This document shows positions 17,282 through 23,749 of a stretch of DNA of 39,328 nucleotides, in pieces (within the stretch, counting starts at the first letter, position 1; each line of letters starts with the position of its first letter). The stretch comes from a virus, in IMG/VR virus record IMGVR_UViG_3300050138_000032, positions 1-39,328 of that record; one strand, written 5' to 3'. Both the position numbers and the translations under genes were made by a program. Under the pieces are notes generated by a model. That model was not told where the DNA came from, searched no databases, and saw only the letters and a list, made by a program, of their open reading frames with translations.

Positions 17282-17563
17282 ATGCTAGCAGTTCTCTCAT
17301 TTTTATTGAGCCCCATCGGGCGTGTCGTCGGCGTTGCCGCACTGGCGCTCTCGTTAGTGGGCGGAATTTACGCTGCGGGTGCTTACAATGACCACCGCGC
17401 ATACACTGCAAAACTTGAAAAGGAAGCCGCCAATGCGGTCGATAAAGCTAACGCCGCACGTTTGGCGGCTGACAAGAAGTTCAATTCTCACCCTATCCTT
17501 GTTGGCCCTAAGCCTCACGCTTGGAGCCTGCGCCACGACCCGGACAGGTTCTCAAGGGACTAA
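17282..17563 (+). CDS. Inner-membrane spanin (Rz-like)
   Basis: The 93-residue protein has one N-terminal transmembrane segment (about residues 14-38) and an Ala/Lys-rich predicted coiled coil (DHRAYTAKLEKEAANAVDKA, then AARLAADKKF). This is the normal shape of an inner-membrane spanin subunit that bridges the periplasm to Rz1. I chose ATG 17282, just after the endolysin stop, rather than the upstream ATG at 17246 inside the endolysin. The gene contains the start of an out-of-frame lipoprotein gene (17433), the classic nested Rz/Rz1 arrangement, which strongly supports the call despite the lack of sequence conservation in spanins. Confidence 0.75.
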   Translation: MLAVLSFLLSPIGRVVGVAALALSLVGGIYAAGAYNDHRAYTAKLEKEAANAVDKANAARLAADKKFNSHPILVGPKPHAWSLRHDPDRFSRD

Positions 17564-17705
17564 CGTCGCCTGTGAGAGCTTCAATCCTGTGCGCTGGTCC
17601 CACAAGGACACCCCAGGAACCATAGAGCAGAGCGTCGGCAACAATGCAGCCGGCGTAGCTTTGTGCCCCTACGACCCGAAATGGCGCCCTAAGAGGGGTA
17701 AATAA
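17433..17705 (+). CDS. Outer-membrane lipoprotein spanin (Rz1-like) with extra C-terminal module
   Basis: The start is ATG 17433, preceded by AAGGAAGCCGCCA. The 90-residue product has a basic N-terminus, a hydrophobic stretch (SSILTLSLLALSLTLGAC) and a lipobox LGAC, so it should be cleaved and lipidated at Cys33. It starts inside the Rz-like gene in another frame. After a short Thr/Gly linker come ~40 residues with FNPVRWSHKDTPGTIEQSVGNNAA and a Cys-Pro segment. I know this module as a common small phage domain near lysis genes; here it is joined to the lipoprotein. The last base overlaps the next start codon. Confidence 0.78.
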   Translation: MRSIKLTPHVWRLTRSSILTLSLLALSLTLGACATTRTGSQGTNVACESFNPVRWSHKDTPGTIEQSVGNNAAGVALCPYDPKWRPKRGK

Positions 17706-18064
17706 TGTTACCCGATGAACTGTCCCCGTTAGGGCATTCCGCTGCTATAGGCAGTGTCACCGCAGCGTACTTTGGGTGGCTCCCACCTCTTGCTGCAGGT
17801 ATCGCGGCGTTCCTGGGCGCTATTTACTGGGCGCTCTCAGTGTATGAAACGCGGACAGTGCAGAACTGGAGAGTGCGCTTTATACAGAGACGGCGTGAGA
17901 AGAAACTGGCGAGGCTTAGAGCCGAAGAGAAGTGTGTCATCGCCCAAATCACGGCGTTAGAAAAGCTTCGGGCTGACAAAGTTGAAGCTAAAGAACTAGT
18001 AGCGACTGCTGCAGATGAAGCGGCACAGCTTGTCATTCACGCGGCTGTAGACGCAAAGCTGTAA
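17705..18064 (+). CDS. Small membrane protein of the lysis cassette (second holin-like candidate)
   Basis: The protein has 119 residues with two hydrophobic helices in the first ~48 residues (around SAAIGSVTAAYFGWL and PPLAAGIAAFLGAIYWALSVYE). A basic QRRREKK stretch follows, then a long Ala/Glu/Lys coiled coil to the C-terminus. The WLPPLAA...IYWALSVYET pattern resembles small phage proteins annotated as holin-like. It overlaps the Rz1-like gene by one base and is the last gene before the convergent terminator. It may be a second holin, an antiholin or a membrane scaffold; nothing in the sequence decides among these. Confidence 0.6.
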   Translation: MLPDELSPLGHSAAIGSVTAAYFGWLPPLAAGIAAFLGAIYWALSVYETRTVQNWRVRFIQRRREKKLARLRAEEKCVIAQITALEKLRADKVEAKELVATAADEAAQLVIHAAVDAKL

Positions 18065-18070
18065 CAAAGT

Positions 18071-18115
18071 TATACGCGTCTGCGTATAAAACACGAATAT
18101 ACGCGTCTGCGTATA
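18071..18115. repeat. Two tandem 18-bp palindromic sites
   Basis: TATACGCGTCTGCGTATA occurs exactly at 18071-18088 and 18098-18115, a 27-bp period. Each copy is itself a dyad (TATACGC / GCGTATA around GTCT). They lie between the last lysis gene and the bidirectional terminator. They could be protein-binding sites, or short hairpins helping termination. Confidence 0.8.
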
Positions 18116-18120
18116 ACTCC

Positions 18121-18168
18121 AAAAAAACCGATGCGACCCTGGGTTCTCCAGAGCGCATCGGTTTTTTT
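18121..18168. terminator. Bidirectional intrinsic terminator between convergent operons
   Basis: The 15-nt arm AAAAAAACCGATGCG pairs perfectly with CGCATCGGTTTTTTT. An inner CTGG/CCAG pair tightens the loop. The A-run and T-run flank a GC stem in both directions, so it works on both strands. It lies between rightward lysis genes and leftward replication genes. Confidence 0.95.
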
Positions 18169-18359
18169 CAATTTGTCTTCGGCTTCCCCACAGGGAGTTC
18201 TTCCACAAGCTCAAACATTCGTGAGAGCATGTCCAAGAGCGCCCCACGGACCTTTGGGTCCACTACGGTTGCCTCAGGGTTCGCATTGGCCCATTGATAC
18301 ACCAGGGACGTATGGACCCTCAGGATGCTCTTTGCTTCACATGTGGCTAGCGTTCTCAC
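18168..18359 (-). CDS. Small protein of unknown function, last gene of the leftward operon
   Basis: The predicted 63-residue protein starts at a GTG that overlaps the upstream stop by 4 nt (GTGA). Its stop sits at the edge of the terminator. The sequence contains a CEAKSILRVHTSLVYQW segment that could be a short helix-turn-helix-like unit, followed by a predicted helix (ALLDMLSRMFELVEEL). No family is recognised. The tight coupling to upstream genes, and the abrupt end at the terminator, argue it is real. Confidence 0.55.
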   Translation of the reverse strand: MRTLATCEAKSILRVHTSLVYQWANANPEATVVDPKVRGALLDMLSRMFELVEELPVGKPKTN

Positions 18360-18505
18360 TTCTTGCCTGCGTAGTTGCGCGCCGGAAGCGCGGCCGCCAG
18401 CTTCTCCAGCAGCTTCTCGCTACGCTCCAGGCACGCCAGTATCTTCTGCTCATTCGTGCGCTCGAATACGGCCAGATCAACCACTCCCGGTTGGTTAATG
18501 CTCAT
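18356..18505 (-). CDS. 49-residue charged helical protein, function unknown
   Basis: A short reading frame starts at ATG (complement of 18503-18505) and follows an AAGGAAA ribosome site. The product begins MSINQPGVVDLAVFERTNEQ and continues as an amphipathic Glu/Lys/Leu helix (ILACLERSEKLLEKLAAAL) with a basic end (YAGKK). It overlaps both neighbours by 4 nt (ATGA upstream, GTGA downstream), like most genes in this operon. The helix could form a coiled coil. No family is recognised. Confidence 0.6.
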   Translation of the reverse strand: MSINQPGVVDLAVFERTNEQKILACLERSEKLLEKLAAALPARNYAGKK

Positions 18506-18933
18506 TTGCGTTTCCTTTTCAGTTCCAGCTTCTGCACACGCCCCCCGCTGTAAACGTCCAGCGCTATGCCGGCCTTCACAGCCATCACGGCGTCTGCGCC
18601 GCTTAACAGCGCAGCGCGTGCAGCGGCGCCACCGCTCCCAAAGGCAATGAACTTCTCAGGCCAATGGTCCCACAGCCGGCCCTCAGACACATAGATGCGT
18701 CCGTTCGGGCGAATGTGGACGGCGTACATTTCGCCTTCCAGCGTGGGGAGAGGCATGTCTTTCTGGAGCGCCTTGAGAACAATCAAGCCGCTCTCGTTGT
18801 TGCCAGAGGCCCCGAAGAGCCCCCCGTCAGATAGTCGCCAAATCTTCTTACACTTGTTGGTACAAATCTCTTCGCCCAGTGTAAGTCTGCTGTCGCTTGC
18901 CAAGACCCCGTCTCGGTAAGCAATCGTGGTCAG
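18502..18933 (-). CDS. HslV / proteasome-beta-like Ntn hydrolase with apparent CTG start
   Basis: This is a 143-residue Ntn-hydrolase-fold protein. The first obvious start is TTG at 18903, but the frame remains homologous upstream, reading L-TTIAYRDGVLASDSRLTLG. An in-frame stop lies just nine codons before a CTG at 18933, and no ATG, GTG or TTG is available there. That CTG overlaps the upstream stop as CTGA, mirroring the ATGA couplings of this operon. With Thr1 after the initiator, the region aligning with HslV Asp17 and Lys33 contains SDSRLTLG and KCKKIWRL, and GGLFGASGN resembles the family's GFAGxT/GxxGS segment. The family cleaves peptides with the N-terminal Thr. A CTG start is inferred. 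Activity and partners are unknown; no HslU-like ATPase is visible. Confidence 0.72.
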   Translation of the reverse strand: MTTIAYRDGVLASDSRLTLGEEICTNKCKKIWRLSDGGLFGASGNNESGLIVLKALQKDMPLPTLEGEMYAVHIRPNGRIYVSEGRLWDHWPEKFIAFGSGGAAARAALLSGADAVMAVKAGIALDVYSGGRVQKLELKRKRK

Positions 18934-19343
18934 ACGCGACTGACCCAGTACGTCGTCGGCTCACCCGTATTGGGCTCCACCTGTACGCAGCGGTCATCCC
19001 ATAACTCGATCATGTTGAGGTCCTTGGAGCATGTCACTGGCAAACGCTGCCCAATGTGTTCCTCAGTCCAATCTTGAATTGCCTTCTCCACGTCCGTGAA
19101 CGTCAACGTCGCCGGGTAGTACGGCGGCGCCGCGCGGGCGGTCATAATGCGGACTTCGTGGCCTTCACGGAGCCATTGCTTCACGCGCTCGACCATCGGG
19201 ATCACGGGGTCACCAAATGCGAGAAGGTTTCCCCATGTGTGGTAATGAGCCAACGTGCCGTCCAGATCAACGCCTATCCAACCTTTTCTGGAATAAGTTG
19301 TTTGAGTTACAACGTCATCTGCGTCAGCACCTTCAAGATACAT
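18930..19343 (-). CDS. HAD-family phosphatase / nucleotidase-like protein
   Basis: The 137-residue protein has HAD motif I GVDLDGTLAH (Asp26 nucleophile, Asp28), motif II MTAR around residue 70 and a C-terminal ELWDDR motif supplying the acidic metal ligands. It lacks a large cap domain, so it acts on accessible phosphates such as nucleotides, nucleic acid ends or phosphoproteins. Similar small HAD proteins occur in phage nucleotide-metabolism clusters. It overlaps the upstream DUF3310 gene by 11 nt and the downstream Ntn hydrolase by 4 nt. Substrate cannot be read from the sequence. Confidence 0.8.
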   Translation of the reverse strand: MYLEGADADDVVTQTTYSRKGWIGVDLDGTLAHYHTWGNLLAFGDPVIPMVERVKQWLREGHEVRIMTARAAPPYYPATLTFTDVEKAIQDWTEEHIGQRLPVTCSKDLNMIELWDDRCVQVEPNTGEPTTYWVSRV

Positions 19344-19764
19344 TCAGTTTCCTTTCTTCAGCCACTGGCTTCTCCCAGAACCTCGGGTGTCCTTCCAGTG
19401 TCCGTATCTTCATGTCGAGATAGCTGCGGGCCTTATACAAGTCCTGTAAACCGTCTTTGGCGTCAAAGCGCATTGTGTACTTGATGACGTTCGCCAGCCA
19501 CCACGGCAGATCGTTGATGGCGATGAACTCGATTGGCTCCATCTTCCAGCGCGCGTAGTGCGAAGGGTGGCCGACTTGGTCACCACGGCTGCGGGCTTCA
19601 GTGTGCAGAATACCGCGTATGCTCTCAAAGAACCCTGCGTCTTCCGCAGCCGGCTTCTTGGGGATTATCTTGTCCCTATTCGGGCACTCGTCACACCGTA
19701 CATCTTTGCATTCCCGTGGCAGACAGGACGTGCCTCTGTCCTCTAGGCAGTAGTAGGCGTCCAT
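19333..19764 (-). CDS. DUF3310 protein with Cys-rich N-terminus
   Basis: The 143-residue protein has a DUF3310 domain in its C-terminal half: GHPSHYARWKMEPIEFI, a WWLANVIKYTMRFDAKDGLQDLYKA helix-turn segment and a YLDMKI end. This family is common in tailed phages and has been called nucleotide-kinase-like, but its reaction is not established to my knowledge. The first ~35 residues hold six cysteines in a pattern (C-x7-C-x4-C-x4-C-x2-C region) that could bind zinc. The start overlaps the HNH gene stop by one base (TAATG). The Cys-rich extension is not part of the core domain. Confidence 0.8.
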   Translation of the reverse strand: MDAYYCLEDRGTSCLPRECKDVRCDECPNRDKIIPKKPAAEDAGFFESIRGILHTEARSRGDQVGHPSHYARWKMEPIEFIAINDLPWWLANVIKYTMRFDAKDGLQDLYKARSYLDMKIRTLEGHPRFWEKPVAEERKLNVS

Positions 19765-20177
19765 TAAACGGCCTCATATTGGTTTTTCATTGGCGGAGTA
19801 TTCAACAGCCTTTCTACTGACCAACCGCGCTTTAAGCGGTGTGCCACAGTATTGTATGTAAGCCCGCGTGCGCGGCCCCATTGCGCTAGAGTTTTGGTTT
19901 CTTCACCATACGTGATGAACACGTTTCGCTCAGTGTTGTTGGCTTGTGTTATCAAGTCCGTCCATCGGCAGTTCTTTGCGTTGTACCCTTTGGTATTTTC
20001 TTCTCTGTCAAGTGTCAGTCCTGCCGGTTTAGGCCCCATGTCCTCTACGAACTTTTCAAAGCTGCCCCATTCAGGGCAAACGGTGATCCCCTTTCTGATG
20101 TAATGAGCAGACGTTCGGCACCGCTTGTGCATGTTCGCCCACGTAAAGTAGAGCGTCCTTCTACTCACGGCGTCCAT
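19764..20177 (-). CDS. HNH/AP2-type homing endonuclease
   Basis: The protein has about 137 residues from ATG 20177; a GTG at 20168 overlaps the exonuclease stop (GTGA) and is an alternative, and GTG 20204 is also open. It contains the familiar phage HNH pattern: WANMHKRC, YIRKGITVCPEWGSFEKFVED, LDREENTKGYNAKNCRW and QANNTERN. A C-terminal helix-turn-helix-like region (ETKTLAQWGRARGLTYNTVAHRLKRGWS) probably binds DNA. Free-standing genes of this kind move by cutting alleles that lack them. It lies directly behind the exonuclease gene with somewhat more AT-rich DNA, suggesting insertion into an otherwise tightly packed operon. Confidence 0.85.
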   Translation of the reverse strand: MDAVSRRTLYFTWANMHKRCRTSAHYIRKGITVCPEWGSFEKFVEDMGPKPAGLTLDREENTKGYNAKNCRWTDLITQANNTERNVFITYGEETKTLAQWGRARGLTYNTVAHRLKRGWSVERLLNTPPMKNQYEAV

Positions 20178-20947
20178 AGGATCGGCGTTTTTGTTTTGGA
20201 GCACCAGTCACTCCAGCGCAGTATGCGAGCGAGGCGTGCTTGGCGTAACGCGTCGTCTTCGGTGAGACCGGCTTTAATGTATGTCGCCACTATTATCGCC
20301 CAGTACCGCAGACGGATAAGCTCGTTTCCTTCCGCACCTTTCAGAACGGTGTTTGTATCAACGGCACCAAGAAGCACTTCAGCCTTCTTCGGCCCAATGC
20401 CTGGACAGCCTTTGTAGCCGTCAGCAACGTCGCCAATGAGTGTCTGATACAGGTGGTAGTAGTCTGCCTCGGCCTCAGTGATGAAGCTGAAGTCCAAACC
20501 GTTCCAGAGCTTCCCTGGAATGGTCTTCATGTCCTTGTCACGCGAGACAATGATCTTGTCGTCCGGTCCCGGCTTGGTCGCCAGAATGCCCATCACGTCG
20601 TCGGCTTCGAGGCCTGGGAACATGACGCACTGGTGTTCGGTTTCGAGACGCTTGCGCACGTCCCAGAAACAAAGAGGCTTGCGGGTCTCTTTGCGGTTGC
20701 CCTTGTATGTGGGGTCAATCGAGTAGCGAAAGCACGGCTTGCTGTAGTCGCTCAGCGTGACAACGAGGTCCTTGTTGTTGAAGTGGTCACTGATAAGTTT
20801 CAGAGACCCCGCAACAGTGTCCCACGCCTCAACCTCGTTAGAGGCCAAGACGTGGTTTTCGTCGTCCCACTTTACGTCACGTTCAGTTGCCGCGCAGGCA
20901 CGCCACAGGTATTGATCCCCGTCGATAAGGAGTATCGAGCGGGCCAT
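20165..20947 (-). CDS. T7 gp6-like 5'-3' exonuclease
   Basis: The 260-residue FEN-type nuclease has an N-terminal ILLIDGDQYLWR with the metal-binding Asp, then a GLEADDVMG and SRDKDMKTIP core, and a helix-3-turn-helix segment GCPGIGPKKAEVLL in the second half that binds double-stranded DNA. T7 gp6 removes RNA primers and degrades host DNA to supply nucleotides. It starts at ATG 20947, sharing one base with the previous stop. It follows DNA polymerase in the same order as in T7. The C-terminal end overlaps the HNH gene start. All main catalytic segments appear present. Confidence 0.9.
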   Translation of the reverse strand: MARSILLIDGDQYLWRACAATERDVKWDDENHVLASNEVEAWDTVAGSLKLISDHFNNKDLVVTLSDYSKPCFRYSIDPTYKGNRKETRKPLCFWDVRKRLETEHQCVMFPGLEADDVMGILATKPGPDDKIIVSRDKDMKTIPGKLWNGLDFSFITEAEADYYHLYQTLIGDVADGYKGCPGIGPKKAEVLLGAVDTNTVLKGAEGNELIRLRYWAIIVATYIKAGLTEDDALRQARLARILRWSDWCSKTKTPILWTP

Positions 20948-21399
20948 TAGTCCATCATTGCGGTGACAGCGCGGCGCAGGTAGCCTTCTCCGTCAACGTC
21001 CCACTCTTGGTCAACAATCGGGCACTCACCCATATCGTCGCCACGCTGTTCGTAGCCGGCGTCGTACATATCCTTGCCGTATGTCTCAGCGTCTGCTACG
21101 CCGTCAGCAAAGCCGTCGTCGTAGCCAATGTCGTAACTTTCCGCGCTACAGTTCTCCATGCCGTCGGCGTAGCCATTCTTGTAGCCCTCGTGCCGTGTGT
21201 CAGTCAGACGGTCACTATACGCAGCTTCATACCCGCGCTGCGCGGCACGCTCGACGCTCTTCTCGCCGTCAGCAAACCCAATCTTCTCAGCGTTATCGAG
21301 TAGCGTGTAAAGCTCACTCAGCACGTTCGCCTTCTCAGTGCCTAGCAGCGCCGAAGCGGCCGTCACCAGCGCAGTGATATTCAGTTCAGCCGTGTTCAT
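20947..21399 (-). CDS. Gly/Tyr/Asp repeat protein, function unknown
   Basis: The 150-residue acidic protein has a helical N-terminus (ITALVTAASALLGTEKANVL). It then carries at least six repeats of a GYxxGYxDG type (RGYEAAYSD, EGYKNGYADG, YDIGYDDGFADG, DMYDAGYEQ), ending in an acidic DQEWDVDGEG tail. Similar GYxxG arrays occur in Yae1-type domains, but I would not claim homology on this alone. The periodicity suggests a helical array or a metal- or partner-binding surface. It lies between DNA polymerase and exonuclease and overlaps the neighbouring gene by 4 nt, so it is likely co-expressed with replication genes. Confidence 0.68.
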   Translation of the reverse strand: MNTAELNITALVTAASALLGTEKANVLSELYTLLDNAEKIGFADGEKSVERAAQRGYEAAYSDRLTDTRHEGYKNGYADGMENCSAESYDIGYDDGFADGVADAETYGKDMYDAGYEQRGDDMGECPIVDQEWDVDGEGYLRRAVTAMMD

Positions 21400-21695
21400 C
21401 CTAGTTCCTTTGCTTCATTGAGCCACCTGTGGCCCTTTGCGGTGATCTGCCAAGTCCGTGAGAACACGTCCCTGTTGACCCGCGTGGTGATAAGTTGGAG
21501 GCTTGCGGCCATAGCAACCAGTTCGGGATGCTCTGCTCGCGCGTAGCGGCTCTGGACTGTGAAGCCCTCTTGCCACGCGAAGTCGAGAAGCGCGATTAGC
21601 TGCTGTTCGAGCCCTGGGTTGTCAGTGAGTGTCCGCCCACGTCCGCCCGATTTTGTACTCGCTGTCGAGGGCAATGCGGAACTTAAACTGTTCAC
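21396..21695 (-). CDS. Small winged-helix-like protein overlapping the DNA polymerase 3' end
   Basis: An open frame extends back to 21806, but that overlaps the conserved C-terminus of DNA polymerase by 185 nt. I favour the GTG at 21695, which has a GAGGAACGCAG ribosome site and gives 99 residues with 74 nt of overlap. The C-terminal half (SRYARAEHPELVAMAAS, then VNRDVFSRTWQITAKGHRWLNEA) resembles the wing end of a winged-helix DNA-binding domain. The function is unknown. Its stop overlaps the next start by 4 nt. The start codon is uncertain; the C-terminal half is the reliable part. Confidence 0.6.
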   Translation of the reverse strand: MNSLSSALPSTASTKSGGRGRTLTDNPGLEQQLIALLDFAWQEGFTVQSRYARAEHPELVAMAASLQLITTRVNRDVFSRTWQITAKGHRWLNEAKELG

Positions 21696-23646
21696 CTGCG
21701 TTCCTCGCTGCTGTGGTAAGTGTTGCGCCAATTCTGTCTCCCAATCCGTTTCTGCAGGCAATCTGTAATTCATCGTGTATCCATCCAAGAAATCCGAAAT
21801 CTCCATCCCAACCCCATTTCAGACCATCTGCAATGAGTGCGTCGTATGCGTCGCAAATCCACTGCTTGCACAGGATTGCTCCGGCGCTTTGCAGCAGAGT
21901 GTTGAGTGCGGCGTGTTCAGAACGAATGGGGATGCGGCGCTTGTCGAGGCCGGGTAGCCATCCGATTGCTACGAGGGTCTGAAGGTCACCCTTCAGTCTG
22001 TCGAAGCCCTTGATCCCCTGGACGACGCCGCGTTTGGCGTTTGGCCCCACGGTCTTCAGGAGCTTAGGGCCAGGGCTTTCATCCTTGCCAAAGAAGTGCT
22101 CGTAGACGAAGCCCCACTCGGGGTTGGTCTTGCGGGCAAGCCTGCAGGCGTCGAGGATGATGCGGCCGGCTTTCTCGTCGCCAGCCCCGTAGAGCATGGC
22201 GTAGAATAGACGCTTGGCGCCGGCTTCACGGATTACGGTGTGAAGCTGGTTGTCCTTGTCGCGTTCGCAGTCGAGGAAGCCCACGCCCTTGACGACGGCC
22301 CAATGTGGGTCACCGGATAGGACTTGCTCCCCGTAGGCGCCGCCGTCATGCTTCGCCAGATAGTGCGCAAAGCAGCGACCTTCCAGCCCACTCATGTCAC
22401 CGCCGACCATTTCCCATCCCAGAGGGACGTAGAACAGTTCTCGGCATTCGTGGCCGTACTCAGAAGAGGCAGCCGGCACTTGAGCGATGTTGGGATTGAA
22501 ATGAGAAGCGCGCGACGTAATGGCGCCCATCGGATTGTAGTCGTTGTGCATCTTGCCGTCGTCTTTGACGGTCTTCAGCCACGCACCCTTGCCGTCAGCC
22601 AGCATCCCGAGACGCTTGTCTAGCATCAGGTAACGGGAGAGCCCGATAGCCTGTGGGAATTGTGCAACGACGCCATCAATGATTTCTTCGTCAAGCTGCG
22701 CTTTGCCAGTTGGCGTGTGCTCTTTCGGCTTCCAGCCTAGCCGCTTCAGGCATAGTTCAATGTGGTCACGGCTGCCTGGGTTGAAGTCAATGCGTTCAAT
22801 CTTCGTACAGGGGTAGCCCTTGAAGACCTTCTGCTTGACGACGCGGGTGGTCAGTTTGCCGTCAATCTCTTCGTTGATGACGGCGTCAACTTCAGTCGTC
22901 TCCCCCCAGTACCCGCGCTTCTTGTCGGGCCGCTTGGGTGTCCACTCGCCTAGGTTCTTCCACCAGCTTCCAAACTGAAGCTTCAGTTCCTTCTCAACCT
23001 TGAACTTCTCGTCAATCAAGGTCGTGTGAAGCGTGTGGGCCTTCTCTGCATGGAAAGGCCACCCGAATGCAGTGATCTTCAGGCACAGGCGAGCAACACG
23101 ATGCTCTAGCTCGATAGCAGATTGACTGTATTTGTCCGGGTCCAGGTACTTCCACAGCTTCAGCGCAGTAGCAACGTCGCCAATGCACCTCTCCTGCATT
23201 TCCTTCGTCCATTCGGACCAGTCCTCAATGTCGGTGTGAAGCTTCGGTACTCCAAGTCGGAGGCCCCAAGCGGCAATCGTGTGCTTCCCAAAGTCAGCAC
23301 CCATCGGCGCTTGGCCGCGAGCGATGCGTACGCCGTTCCACTTGCCATCGGTCTCTTTGATGTTCGGGTGCTTGAGCCGGCTGATGACAACCGTGTCCAC
23401 CTGTTTCTCAATGGGGACCCGGAAGTCATAGAGCTTCTCAAGCGCCGGAAAGTCGTAGCCAAGACCGTAGTGGGCGATCAGCTTGTCAGCCGTCGCCATC
23501 GTCTCTAGGGCCTGGGGGATTTCATTAGGCCCCCAGGAACCCACGGGCTGACCTGTGTCAACGTCAGTGACGGCGATGCAGTGGAGTTTGGTTAGTTCGG
23601 GAAGAAGGCCGTTGCCTTCGAGGTCGAATAGGAGGCGCTTCACCAC
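21622..23646 (-). CDS. T7-like family A DNA polymerase
   Basis: The 674-residue replicative polymerase corresponds to T7 gp5. The 3'-5' exonuclease domain begins with FDLEGNGLL (Asp8/Glu10) and later HYGLGYDFPALEKL. The polymerase palm has motif A VGGDMSGLEGRC, fingers motif B around REAGAKRLFYAMLYGAG, and motif C GWIHDELQIAC. The C-terminus (LDSEYKIGRTWADTH) matches the T7 family end. Two adjacent GTG codons (23646, 23643) can start it; the second would give a GTGA overlap with the upstream micro-ORF. A thioredoxin-binding insertion is not obvious in the thumb, so the processivity partner is unclear. Confidence 0.95.
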   Translation of the reverse strand: MVKRLLFDLEGNGLLPELTKLHCIAVTDVDTGQPVGSWGPNEIPQALETMATADKLIAHYGLGYDFPALEKLYDFRVPIEKQVDTVVISRLKHPNIKETDGKWNGVRIARGQAPMGADFGKHTIAAWGLRLGVPKLHTDIEDWSEWTKEMQERCIGDVATALKLWKYLDPDKYSQSAIELEHRVARLCLKITAFGWPFHAEKAHTLHTTLIDEKFKVEKELKLQFGSWWKNLGEWTPKRPDKKRGYWGETTEVDAVINEEIDGKLTTRVVKQKVFKGYPCTKIERIDFNPGSRDHIELCLKRLGWKPKEHTPTGKAQLDEEIIDGVVAQFPQAIGLSRYLMLDKRLGMLADGKGAWLKTVKDDGKMHNDYNPMGAITSRASHFNPNIAQVPAASSEYGHECRELFYVPLGWEMVGGDMSGLEGRCFAHYLAKHDGGAYGEQVLSGDPHWAVVKGVGFLDCERDKDNQLHTVIREAGAKRLFYAMLYGAGDEKAGRIILDACRLARKTNPEWGFVYEHFFGKDESPGPKLLKTVGPNAKRGVVQGIKGFDRLKGDLQTLVAIGWLPGLDKRRIPIRSEHAALNTLLQSAGAILCKQWICDAYDALIADGLKWGWDGDFGFLGWIHDELQIACRNGLGDRIGATLTTAARNAGEQFKFRIALDSEYKIGRTWADTH

Positions 23647-23732
23647 TTACCAAAAGCGATGCGCGCGCCTACTAGCACAAGCCCCAAGACGCCTAACACA
23701 ACAAACGGAAAGAGTAGCAGTACCCAAATCAT
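23640..23732 (-). CDS. 30-residue single-span membrane peptide
   Basis: A short frame starts at ATG (complement 23730-23732) with AAAGGAACC upstream. The product is almost entirely one transmembrane helix (IWVLLLFPFVVLGVLGLVLVG) and ends in ARIAFGKW. It fits exactly between primase-helicase and DNA polymerase and overlaps the polymerase start by 4-7 nt, so the ribosome site and spacing argue for real translation. Similar micro-peptides occur at 34554-34643 and 25326-25630. The function is unknown; membrane targeting of host factors is one possibility. Confidence 0.6.
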   Translation of the reverse strand: MIWVLLLFPFVVLGVLGLVLVGARIAFGKW

Positions 23733-23749
23733 CAGTTGGTTCCTTTCAT

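Noticed and set aside
18131-18650. Plus-strand frames across the end of the leftward operon
   Set aside because: They start inside the terminator or oppose tightly coupled minus-strand genes. Protein sequences are Ser/Arg/Leu-rich without motifs.
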